A stretch of 64,000 nt of DNA from Chalara sp. BL73 (lineage: Eukaryota > Ascomycota > Leotiomycetes > Helotiales): the NCBI GenBank assembly GCA_918026815.1, contig CAKJVC010000156.1, positions 124,001-188,000 of the forward strand, given 5' to 3'. Under the pieces are notes generated by a model. It had not been told where the DNA came from. It was given only the letters and a program-made list of their open reading frames with translations, and did no database searches. Below, one piece after another: positions 48,223 to 57,471 of this stretch; position 1 is the first letter of the stretch; every line of letters starts with the position of its first letter. The position numbers and the translations under genes were made by a program.

Positions 48223-48785
48223 TTGCTGAAATAGGCTCGTGGCAACTAAATGAATAATACCATTTCGGATTCTCAGTCCCTCCTCGGATTTCATGCGGAT
48301 ACCGTGTACAAACCCCATGTACAGACACCGTGCTACTCTTTATTGTAGCCCAAGGAGAAGGCTGCGCCCAGAGAAACAGGAACATTCAGAGACTTGAAAA
48401 TGCCATACTCTGCTTTCCTGCCACGTAGAACTTCGATTTTCTAACACTATACTGCAGCCTTCCTCCAGGCGTGATAGTGTTGTAAGCTAACCATCCAATA
48501 CGGGCTTTCCTTTGTACAATAATTGAAGGACCCTAGGTATTCAAATAGATACGAAGCTCTAGTGGGACTACTACTACGAGAAGGCAGGGGCTAAAGCTAC
48601 AGAGCGACTCTCTGCCCTATCTGCCTTGGCATCTTCACTGTGGGGTGCGGCATAGCAGCTGCAACTACTAAGATACAGAGATGTGCGGCGCAATTATCAC
48701 TGGAGCCTTCATAACGGCCGCTGGCGCAGCGGTGGCCGTGGAAGCACACTTGCTGCCCATCCAGCAACAACTAGAATAAGCGGCG

Positions 48786-49133
48786 ATGGAAACCATGATG
48801 CGCATCGGAACTTCGCTTCTTTACGGAGAAATGGTCCAACCTAAGCACAACGACATGCCTCTACAGGGCAAATTCCGGAAAAGAATCAACCAGAGCTCGC
48901 TTAACCACTTCTTGGGCATTTTAGAGAGCAAATACAAGACGTATTTTGATCGTTTCGAGAAACGCACATATGGAGGTCAGGAGCATAGACGACCAGAGGG
49001 GCATGCAGACGCTATGATCGTGACATGCCTATTTAGCCCCATTTGGTGGACGGGAGGCTATGCAAGCAAAATTCTACCCTTGAAAAGGTGTTATGGGTGG
49101 ATCTGTCGCTTTCTGGAGCGAGAATCACCGTGA
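48786..49133 (+). CDS. Hypothetical or decayed open reading frame
   Basis: 115 residues, hydrophilic in the first two thirds (KYKTYFDRFEKRTYGGQE) and ending in a Trp- and Cys-containing segment. I recognise no family. A short frame ending just upstream (48681-48779) and possible coding in another frame immediately downstream hint at a larger gene broken by frameshifts. The evidence is open-frame length and non-random composition only, so it may be chance. Confidence 0.25.
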   Translation: METMMRIGTSLLYGEMVQPKHNDMPLQGKFRKRINQSSLNHFLGILESKYKTYFDRFEKRTYGGQEHRRPEGHADAMIVTCLFSPIWWTGGYASKILPLKRCYGWICRFLERESP

Positions 49134-49863
49134 CGTATAATCGAAAACGAAACAGACACGTTATAAAGACGAGTGCCATTATAAGGCTAGTGACCACCGT
49201 AAGCCTATTTTCAGAGCCGAGGCGTGTCAAAATCCGGCTCCCCTACTTTTTGTTTCGAACGATAAATTAATCTACCGGTATAACAGTAAAGAGCCAACAG
49301 CTACACAAAAGAGCGATATCCTCGGGATTTTGGATTTTAAGCTGCGACCCGTTGAGGCTGAACGAGAAGCGTGGGATCCGCTGGCTTGCGAAGCAATGCG
49401 TCAATTTGAATGTTAACGAATAAAGTTATCACGATTGAATTCAAAAAGCAAGGATGGCGTCTCAGGAGGTAGCTCTACTTTTTTTCCATTTCGCTCATAT
49501 TATCGAATGTTCCTTTCTAACTCTACTTTTACATAACTCTTTAACAAGCACACGTTAAAACTATCAACCGGAACTCCGGGGCTGGTGAGAACTATATCGA
49601 ATCTCCAGCCGCACCAAACTATACTTTCCTAGCCGCAGGACAAGCATGTATCGATCGAACAATCTGCCAAGAAATTCGCATATTCGAATCGGGGACACTA
49701 CGCCAATATAGAAGGCTATAGGGAAGACAGATGGACATCCCATGTGCGCATTTCCCGCCACGAGAAGGCTAACCAATAATGCGCCGGTATCACATCACAT
49801 CTTCTGGATGCTAGACATTTTCAGACGACCTTGACAGCGCACAAGCTCGGCTGGTTGCCAGTG

Positions 49864-52299
49864 TCAATAAATAGATATATCCTTTTCTTTCGAACGATTC
49901 GTGCGGAATGCCTCCCCATTCATGATCCCATGGATATAGCACTCTCCAATCAAACGGTATCCCGTTTCAGGTCTCTTCCTCTCCACCAATACGAAAGGGA
50001 CCGCGCCACCATTCAAAATGCAAATTCGATCCCCGACTTCAGTCAACAAAGGTACAAGCCCAAAGTATGAATTCTTAGTAACAGCCAACCGGTAGGCAGG
50101 AAGTCTAGTCACGAGCGATTCGTAATATTCTTCTCCAACACAGCGTTTCAGCCAGATAAGAGCAACCTGGGGAGAGAGCGACTTTAGATCATCCGAAAAT
50201 TGGTCTATTTTCCATAGTAATAGACTGAGCATGTCTCCAAATCTATCTGAAGCCTTGAGGCCTTCGTGTGTTTGGTTAGCGATGAGCGTACGCCAGAGAA
50301 CTTCGTGCAAAGGCTCGCCAGTAGGGTACTCGTGGAGATGCGTGAGCTGTGTTATTGCCATTTGTGCTTCACGGATGACATACAGAGCCCAAAGGTTTCC
50401 GTGAACTTGAAACAACGATGTTGGTATGGTCCCATCTAACTTATCCATGGTGGTCGATGTTGGGATACTTCCAGTCCAAATTACCGTGTCGATAAACTCT
50501 CCTTTCACAATCAAGGCATCTTCAATGTTATCTACGCGGGCTTGACACTGGGAATCTCCTGCAGCACAATACAACCCCGAGCTTCCAAGGCTGGCACGAA
50601 CAGCATCCGCGTTTAGAGCGACATACTTCGTTGTCCAATCAGGGATCCAGGACGGGAAACGCCATGATTGTGAGCCAAGGCGACACTGATAAAGAAGCTC
50701 CATGCATTTTCCATTGCGCACAAACGCCTTACCGTACCTTCTGACAACCTCCTCAAATGGAACCGTGTAGTCAGGACGAAACAGCTCGTCCTCGGCATCA
50801 TTAGCCAGTCCGAGAACCGCAAATAGATGGTCTCGCGCTCTTGTCGAATCGCTCCTCACGCAACAAGAAAGCAGCTCCAAAAGTGAGAACCCGCCGCCCA
50901 ATCTAAATAAAGGCGAAGACTTCCTATGGTCGTTAAGCCAGCTTTGGTGCATCGGTGACATTGTTTCTGGCCAGCTCCCTAAGTCACATGGTAAGTAGAT
51001 TTTGCTTGGACGTCGTAAAATATCCTGTCGCTTCTCTAGACCTGCACCATGCATGATATTATTTGGGGCTGTAGACTGGAGTGTCATGCCTATACAGCGG
51101 CTTCGGATATCAGCCATGAGAGCCATAGCTGATACTCCAGCTTCCATTGCCATATGCTCAAATGCGTTGAAAATAGTTGGCGAACCACACAGGAATAAAT
51201 CGAGCCTCTGTGTCGCTACATAAAATGTCATCCAGTTGCCCTCCCACGTACCACAGACCATAAGTACATCCAGTGATCGGACAAATTCTTGAATTACCCA
51301 GACTCTCCGAAACCAGGGACGCCCCCAGAATATCCGCAGAGCTTTCCAGGAGGGATCTCTATCTGGTGGAAGCCCTAGGGTAAGTACATCGCGATCCGTG
51401 CCTGTGTCTGCAATTTCCTCAAGCAAGTTGATAGCCATATCACTATTATCTGCTGCTTCCCCGAGATATACTAGAGTCCTCGTGGCGAGGGAATAGATAT
51501 CAGACATGATACCGACTTGTTTGCCCTTCTCCAGGCCATCTTCCTGGTTAATGCACACCGCATCGGCCCAAAGTACACGAATTTCATCTTTCCGGCGGAA
51601 TCGCTTTAGTGCCAAGTATAGAGATTGTGTAAGGAGGACTGTTCCGGCATCTGTTATCAGGTCGTAATACTTACTACTCCCTTCCCAGGCGTATGAAATT
51701 GCTTCAAACGTGCCACTCGCCCGGTCTAATGAAATTGGCATGATGAACGCATTAAGGGGATCATCTTTGGCACCAGGTTGCAAGTAGATTAGACGAATGT
51801 TGCGATGCTCCAGTGGTTTATAAATATACTGCTGTGTTGATTTGCGGCGATAGAGAGCAAATATACGGATCATTATCCGGTGCAGAAGCCGGTACAGCTG
51901 TACAACACTAATTAGATCTATTGGAGATCTTGACTGGTACATTGATTGCCAACCACCACGATACCACCGAACGAAAGGCCGTCGTAGTAGCGCCATTCCC
52001 CCAAGGCTCCGCAAAGCAGCGTACCAGATATTGAACGAAACCCAATATATCAGAAGGCTGAAGCTGAGATCACAGAGGTACCCATGAGCCGTCGGAGCAG
52101 AGTAACTGACAAGTATGTAAGAGGCTATAAAGCCGAGGACCAGTCGCAGCCCAGGCGGCTTCCCGATGACATACAGAACAATGAGCAGAGCAAATAAAAC
52201 CAAGGAGAAGGACCAGATGTGCCAAAGGACTTTATAAATCGTTGGAGCAGCCTGGCGCCAGTAGTCAACAGAGTAGTTGACAACAATACACCAAGCCAT
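49864..52299 (-). CDS. Membrane-anchored HET-domain protein
   Basis: A single exon of 811 residues. The first 110 residues contain about three hydrophobic helices (near 24-46, 51-68 and 78-100), ending in a basic stretch that suggests a cytosolic remainder. The HET domain follows at about 198-340: FEAISYAWEGSS, VLWADAVCINQ (242-252) with a GIMSDIYSLATRTLVYLGE block, and RPWFRRVWVIQEF (327-339). The long C-terminal part includes ARDHLFAVLGLA and FPSWIPDWT, which recur in many HET proteins (HET-6 type). It is a probable incompatibility or cell-death regulator tethered to a membrane. No stop or frameshift is seen. The start is the first methionine, directly before the hydrophobic region. Confidence 0.9.
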   Translation of the reverse strand: MAWCIVVNYSVDYWRQAAPTIYKVLWHIWSFSLVLFALLIVLYVIGKPPGLRLVLGFIASYILVSYSAPTAHGYLCDLSFSLLIYWVSFNIWYAALRSLGGMALLRRPFVRWYRGGWQSMYQSRSPIDLISVVQLYRLLHRIMIRIFALYRRKSTQQYIYKPLEHRNIRLIYLQPGAKDDPLNAFIMPISLDRASGTFEAISYAWEGSSKYYDLITDAGTVLLTQSLYLALKRFRRKDEIRVLWADAVCINQEDGLEKGKQVGIMSDIYSLATRTLVYLGEAADNSDMAINLLEEIADTGTDRDVLTLGLPPDRDPSWKALRIFWGRPWFRRVWVIQEFVRSLDVLMVCGTWEGNWMTFYVATQRLDLFLCGSPTIFNAFEHMAMEAGVSAMALMADIRSRCIGMTLQSTAPNNIMHGAGLEKRQDILRRPSKIYLPCDLGSWPETMSPMHQSWLNDHRKSSPLFRLGGGFSLLELLSCCVRSDSTRARDHLFAVLGLANDAEDELFRPDYTVPFEEVVRRYGKAFVRNGKCMELLYQCRLGSQSWRFPSWIPDWTTKYVALNADAVRASLGSSGLYCAAGDSQCQARVDNIEDALIVKGEFIDTVIWTGSIPTSTTMDKLDGTIPTSLFQVHGNLWALYVIREAQMAITQLTHLHEYPTGEPLHEVLWRTLIANQTHEGLKASDRFGDMLSLLLWKIDQFSDDLKSLSPQVALIWLKRCVGEEYYESLVTRLPAYRLAVTKNSYFGLVPLLTEVGDRICILNGGAVPFVLVERKRPETGYRLIGECYIHGIMNGEAFRTNRSKEKDISIY

Positions 52300-53462
52300 A
52301 TCCTTTAAGATGAATTAAAGGAATTTAATCAATGAAAGTATCGGATTGTGCGAGTGAGGAAATATACTTAGGCGTGATTGATCGATGCTATAGTTATAGG
52401 AAGAAGCTATTTAACAAGCTATAGGGTGGAGACCGTGATGCGGGGCTGTTAGCATTTCATCCCTGAAGTTATCTAAGCTACTCTGGGACTAGCTTGAACA
52501 GCGAGAATAAGTAAAGCATCCATTAACAGTCTGCTCGATAAGGGATCGAGAGCTTCCCCCATAAAACAGTCATAATACTCTGCCCTTGAGCCGGCAGTCT
52601 CTAATTCGTGCAATGTTTACCAAAGAAGCGACTCTCGGTTCTTGGTGGAACGAGATGAATAACCATTTTACGACACCAAACGCTTACGGCGCTCTTGGGG
52701 TTTTCATGAAATACTCTGTTAGATGGTATACCGTCTATATCTGAGCCTCTTGTCCAATATTCCAGGGCGCAAGCTTGTCGGCACGTCTCTTGACGCTCGA
52801 CGACAACTGGTGTAGAAACTAATGCCCTTCATTTCAGTTCTTGTTGTCGAGTGCAAGCTAATTGATTGCCTCAATCGGTGAATTGCAGGACGCGCTTCGA
52901 AGGGTACTAATACATTAAATGGAGTATGTACCATGGAAAGAAACTTCAGGAGCACAAGCCGCATTGGTGTGAAACCAGGTGAGCAAGGCTGAAGAAGTGG
53001 GGCGTTCCCTGGCAAGGGTACTGTAACTTAGCGATGAATTTTCAAGGGTTACTGGTAAATATCGAGCCCTCATAGCTCGTGTGCCAATATCATAAATTCA
53101 AGACGCTTCGTGGTCCTAAATATGAGGCATGAGTCACCAGATTGCTCAATGGGCTTCCTTACCAGCCTTTAAACGCGGTCTCCGCTAAAGAGATATAAGC
53201 CACATAAAGATGACCCAGCTCAATATGAGTCATCTCATGGCGAAGCGCTGCATCCTTCGAATCTCAAAATGCGGATGGGAAATATGAGAGTGTGAAATTA
53301 GTATATGGTCCTTATGGCCCCCTCGATATCTCATTGCCTTCTTGCATGCAGAGAATACTCGACCTACTGGGCATATTGAAGCAAACGTAGCAACGGAAAT
53401 TTGCTCCTCAGCTTGTCTCTCCAACATTCATTATGTCTATTTCACTTGGTATAAACACGTCC
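52300..53462. other. Intergenic
   Basis: The divergent gap between the second HET gene and DBR1. The 98-codon open frame at 53015-52719 has no domain or promoter context. I see no RNA gene. Confidence 0.5.
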
Positions 53463-54928
53463 ATGGACGACGTCCAGCCTTTGAAGATAGCAGTAGAAGG
53501 CTGCGTAAGTCAGATTCTGGTGCTTCAAGCCCCAAAACTCACCTCAACAGGGCCACGGATCCTTGGACGCCATCTATGACTCAGTTAATCAAGCTTGTGC
53601 TGCTGAAGGATGGCTTCTATCTGACCTAGACTTCCTCATCATATGTGGTGACTTCCAGGTATATCTGAACGTCCCTGAATGTTGTCCCCTCACGCAAACA
53701 TTGAATTGCCCTATAGGCAGTCCGCAACCTCCTCGACTTAAATTGCATGTCTGTCCCCCGTATATACCGCCAACTGGGGGACTTCCATAAATACTACAGC
53801 GGCGCCAGCGTCGCCCCGGTCTTGACCCTTGTCATCGGTGGAAACCACGAAGTTTCAAACTATCTCTTCGAGTTATATCACGGCGGCTGGCTCGCACCGA
53901 ACATCTACTACCTAGGAGCCGCGAACGTGATCCGCTACGGTCCCTACCGAATAGCCGGCCTTTCAGGCATCTTCAAGAACTCTTATTATCGCAAACCTCA
54001 CGGTGAGCGCTTGCCCTACAGTAAAGATGATATCCGATCAATATACCATGTAAGGGAATTTGATGTCCGTAGACTTCTGCAGATTCAGACTCAGGTCGAT
54101 ATTGTACTCAGTCATGACTGGCCTGCCGGAGTGGAGATGTTTGGGGATTATGAGAGACTCTTTGCTAGGAAGCCACACTTTTTGGAGAGTGCGAAGGTGG
54201 ATAATTTGGGGAGTAAGCCGGCTGCAATGTTGATGAATCATTTGAGGCCGGGACATTGGTTTTCGGGACATATGCATATAAGATTCTCTGCGAATGTGGA
54301 ACATAGTGGTGCGAGATTAGATGAGTCGATCAAGGGCCTGACTATCTCTGAGGAGATGAGAGCAGAGCTGCCTATCCTTCAGCCGAGACCGAAAACGCCT
54401 CCTAACACGAAACGTCCACCCCCAGTGCCGTCTGGAGTTACAAACACCACGACCGAGTTTCTGGCTCTCAGCAAAATTGGGCCAGACAAGCAATTCCTTG
54501 AGCTGAAAGAAATCAAACTCTATTCTAATACACGTCCCCAAGAGGAACCCTCCTATTTCCAGAGAGGTGAGGACGGAAAGTTCTTCTTGCAATACGATGC
54601 AGAATGGCTAGCCATCACCCGGGCCTTCGCAGATGGACTCATGATCAAAGATCCATCTACCCTCAATATACAGCAGGGAAAACTGGAGAAGGCTTGTATA
54701 GCAAGCATTCCAAAACATGTGAAATGGGTGCAAGAGAAAATCGTGGAGAAAGATCTTCTTCCAGTGCCCAAAAACTTCACCATTCATGCTCCGGTTTATA
54801 ACGATGAGGCTGAGGGAGAGACAGCAAACCATCAGCAGCCTGTTGAATATGAGAATTCGCAGACGGCGCAGCTCTATGCGATTTTGCAAATTCCGAATAA
54901 ATTTGCGTTATCGCCTGAGACAGGTTGA
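53463..54928 (+). CDS. DBR1: RNA lariat debranching enzyme
   Basis: Three exons, 53463-53504, 53551-53658 and 53717-54928, with introns of 46 and 58 bp, give 453 residues. All metallophosphoesterase motifs are present: EGC-GHG (across the first intron), IICGDFQ, GGNHE, the LSHDWP block and SGHMH. The segment KPAAMLMNHLRPGHWFSGHM and later QIPNKFALS are typical of DBR1. The enzyme opens the 2'-5' branch of excised intron lariats in the nucleus. I chose M at 53463 (MDDVQPLKIAVEGC) because the strand follows at once; an in-frame ATG at 53433 would add ten residues. The frame closes at TGA 54926-54928, yet stays open for another 96 codons to 55219, so the C-terminus may be truncated by a nonsense change. 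Confidence 0.92.
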
Positions 54929-55219
54929 GCAGATTCTCAAGGAAGAGCTCAGAAAAGGGGTCGGCACCCAGAATCAGTCCGACGTCACCTCAAGGGAGCT
55001 GATTTCATCGCGCGGAAAGACTTTGCGGAACCTGGCGCGCCCTCGACCGGCCCTTGGAAAGATGGGTGTAAGCACCCAAAAATCAGACCGGATGTGGAAC
55101 CAGGGGGCGAGACTGTCCAACGCCCGCACCTGAATCTACCGGGCCACCATTATGCCATTTGTCTTCACTTTGACTGCTCTGTTCCTAGACTTTTAGAAAA
55201 CAGCTTTAATGCCATTTAA
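54929..55219 (+). other. Open in-frame extension downstream of the DBR1 stop
   Basis: In the same frame as DBR1, 96 codons are open after the TGA, ending at TAA 55217-55219. The peptide contains KGADFIARKDFAEPG and is proline- and lysine-rich, the sort of low-complexity tail seen in fungal DBR1. The TGA could come from CGA by one C-to-T change. It could also be a genuine stop with a chance open frame. Confidence 0.4.
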
Positions 55220-56985
55220 ATAAAAACTTCCTTTTACGGCTTTAGCTGTCGGAAGACCTACCACGTAGCAAAAGGCGTAGTAGCTATTGGCTACGCTCTT
55301 GCTGGTGTGGTTCTGGTATTCGCTGATTCATTATTCTAAGCTGCGGCTTATTTCCAGGTAAATATATAGGTGATAGAAGACCTACAAACCCCATTTCCAG
55401 CCTGTTGACGGTTAGGGGTCCCTCGGCGGAAGCGTCAGGGAATAGCTCATTCCACACTCAGTCGTCGACTTGATCCCGGGTCAGCAAGGTCCGTTACTGG
55501 CGCTCCTTTTTCGGCTCGTTCTGAGAATCTAAGTCTTGCTCTCTCCGCACTAGAGCGTCCACTCTAGTTTTAACCCTTCCTGGCAGTACGTAATTACAAA
55601 ATGGAACTCGGAAAAAGCTTCTGCTTAGCGGACCTGGCGCGCGTTCAGCGCTTTGCTTGTCGTTATTTACTTAAAGGCCTCGTATTCGGTAAGCACTTGA
55701 ACGGGCTTCGCGGCGCTTGCGGGATCAGCCTGCCGCCTACAGGTTGCTACAGAGAGTCGGCGTTCTTTCTCTGGAAAAGTACTGCCGCTGCTACACGATT
55801 GGAAGTATCTGTCTTTACTAGGCTTTCGCGCGTGATTATGAACTTTAGATAATGTGACGGCATGTGCTGTGGCTCTACAGAGACTATGGGCAATGGTGGT
55901 AGCATTCGATGATCTAAAGCTAAAAAGAGAAAGAAAGCTCGAAAGGAGCGAGGTATATATATATATTGTAAGCTTCCGCAATATGTCTAGTGCTTAAAGC
56001 ATGTTCCTCGTAGGTGGTGCGCTCCTTTAGAGCTATACAGGCCACCTAGTCACATGGCTGCCGTGACATGTATAGGCTTTAAGAGGCAATAAAAACACGC
56101 AGGGAGTGTGCTACGTAGTATGATTTGTGCCCTTTAGGCTTAGCCGGGCGGAATAGACTTTCATCATTATCAGCGGCAGAATCAGCGTAGGGGGACAGTG
56201 TCCGAGGATTAATAGACGTTATCGGCCTGAGTCGATAATACGATTATGTAAGGCACAAGTTAGTTAACTTGGGTTTAGGGGTGTTAGTTAGTGTGGGAAC
56301 ACCCGGGTCGTAGTAATTACTTATGCTTTAACCTGAGGGCACGTAGCACCGCGATCTCTGCGCAGTGCTAGTATGCTCGTTGAGGCTGGTGGATAAGTTT
56401 TCATTGTTGGTTGTGTTTCTAAGTTGTTACAGGATCGTGAAGTTGTAGGTCCTGAAAGGACCACAACTCACATGATCCTGTGTTAACGTGATTCTATTTA
56501 CATGCGTTCCAACAGTTAGTTGTCTGCTTTGTTATTTATTCTAATGGCTTTAAATCCGTTTTGAAATTATATAAATATACGTCAAAGGCCACGCTAGCCA
56601 ACCAGTCTACTAACTATTCAAATATTCAGAGCTTGGCAGCCGCCGCCCGCCCCCAAAGCCCAATAGCAGATATACCTTACACATCATTCATCATTCACAT
56701 TACTGATGCACTACAGCTCCTCAGATTGCATGAAAATTCCGGAATTTCATTCGAAGTTAACAAACGAGCTAACAAAAATTACTGAATTGATTTTAGAGAA
56801 TGGCATGACTCTTTTCACTTCTGCCCTCCACCACAAAGATTCCCTCTCTGAGCAAAATGAACGTCGTCCGATTCCTCAGCTAGTCTTATAAACAACAAAA
56901 GAGTGACTCGACAAGTCTCCGAAAATCAACGACTCAGATTATGCTTCCCTTCTCCAAGTGCAGCAAGAGAAGGTCGGTTAAGTGC
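55220..56985. other. Intergenic
   Basis: About 1.8 kb without a supportable gene. The 55,600-55,960 part has short open frames and a purine-rich AAAGAGAAAGAAAGCTCG stretch before a (TA)n run near 55955; it may be a decayed transposon, but I find no terminal repeats. It includes the 3' UTR of the small secreted protein gene (minus strand) at its right end. Confidence 0.4.
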
Positions 56986-57471
56986 TTAGACCAAGCAGAC
57001 ACAACCAAGGCCAACAATATAGGCGCATTGCGCCCCGTTGCAGCAGTAATAGCTAGAGCAGGGCCAGGTACAGATGTAGCAGACTAGTTTTTAATATTAG
57101 ATAAAATACAAATCAATCTCAGAACATCTCTTGATTGAGAAGCAAGGTCTATGGCCCAGTAAAGGAAGGAATTAACTCAGAAGGACACATACTGGCTTGT
57201 TGCTCGGCAGAGAGGGATTGTCCCTCAGCTAAGAAGTTAGGAGCTTTGAAAGTGGCATCTTTGGGGGCATCGATCGAGACTATACACATGTGTATTGTTA
57301 GAAATCAGTCTGCGATTTTGCGGCTACTGTGTTTTAGAAAAAGGACGCGGAATTTGAGGATGGTAAAGGGGAAAGTTACTGACCTGCGAGGGACTTAGTG
57401 GCCTCTGCTGGGACACCAAGAACCTGAGCGAGTTGGGTGGCAAGGAAAAGGAGGGCGATCTGGGGCTTCAT
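56986..57471 (-). CDS. Small secreted cysteine-rich protein, three exons
   Basis: Exons 57471-57384, 57279-57193 and 57083-56986 join to 90 residues across introns of 104 and 109 bp. Both introns have strong donors (GTCAGT, GTATGT) and CTAAC/CTAAT branch points. Residues 1-19 form a signal peptide (MKPQIALLFLATQLAQVLG). About 40 residues without cysteine follow, then a compact C-terminal domain with eight cysteines, C60-x2-C63-x3-C67-x4-CC-x4-C78-x7-C86-x-C88, including YYCCNGAQC. A TATA box (CTTATATAAAG) lies about 115 bp upstream. The layout of signal, propeptide-like spacer and disulphide-rich core fits an effector, antimicrobial or surface peptide. I cannot assign a family. If exon 2 were read through, the frame would end at 57149 with 72 residues and lose the cysteines; the spliced form is far more coherent. 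Confidence 0.65.

Larger units (their letters stand above)
46914..49863. other. Gap between two HET genes
   Basis: About 3 kb. It contains a C17 tract at 48206-48222 and a 116-codon open frame at 48786-49133 (listed separately). The stretch 47880-48130, with short direct repeats and GAGCTCTCCTGAGCC, looks like old non-coding or transposon-derived sequence, but I cannot name it. Other open frames here overlap each other on both strands and show no domain. Confidence 0.45.

Noticed and set aside
55600..55960. Transposase remnant downstream of DBR1
   Set aside because: The basic, purine-rich tail is suggestive, but no catalytic motif or terminal inverted repeat could be found.
57149..57279. Unspliced 72-residue version of the secreted protein
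   Set aside because: A GTATGT donor at 57192 and the third exon give a coherent eight-cysteine domain; the read-through version ends in unstructured sequence with one cysteine.
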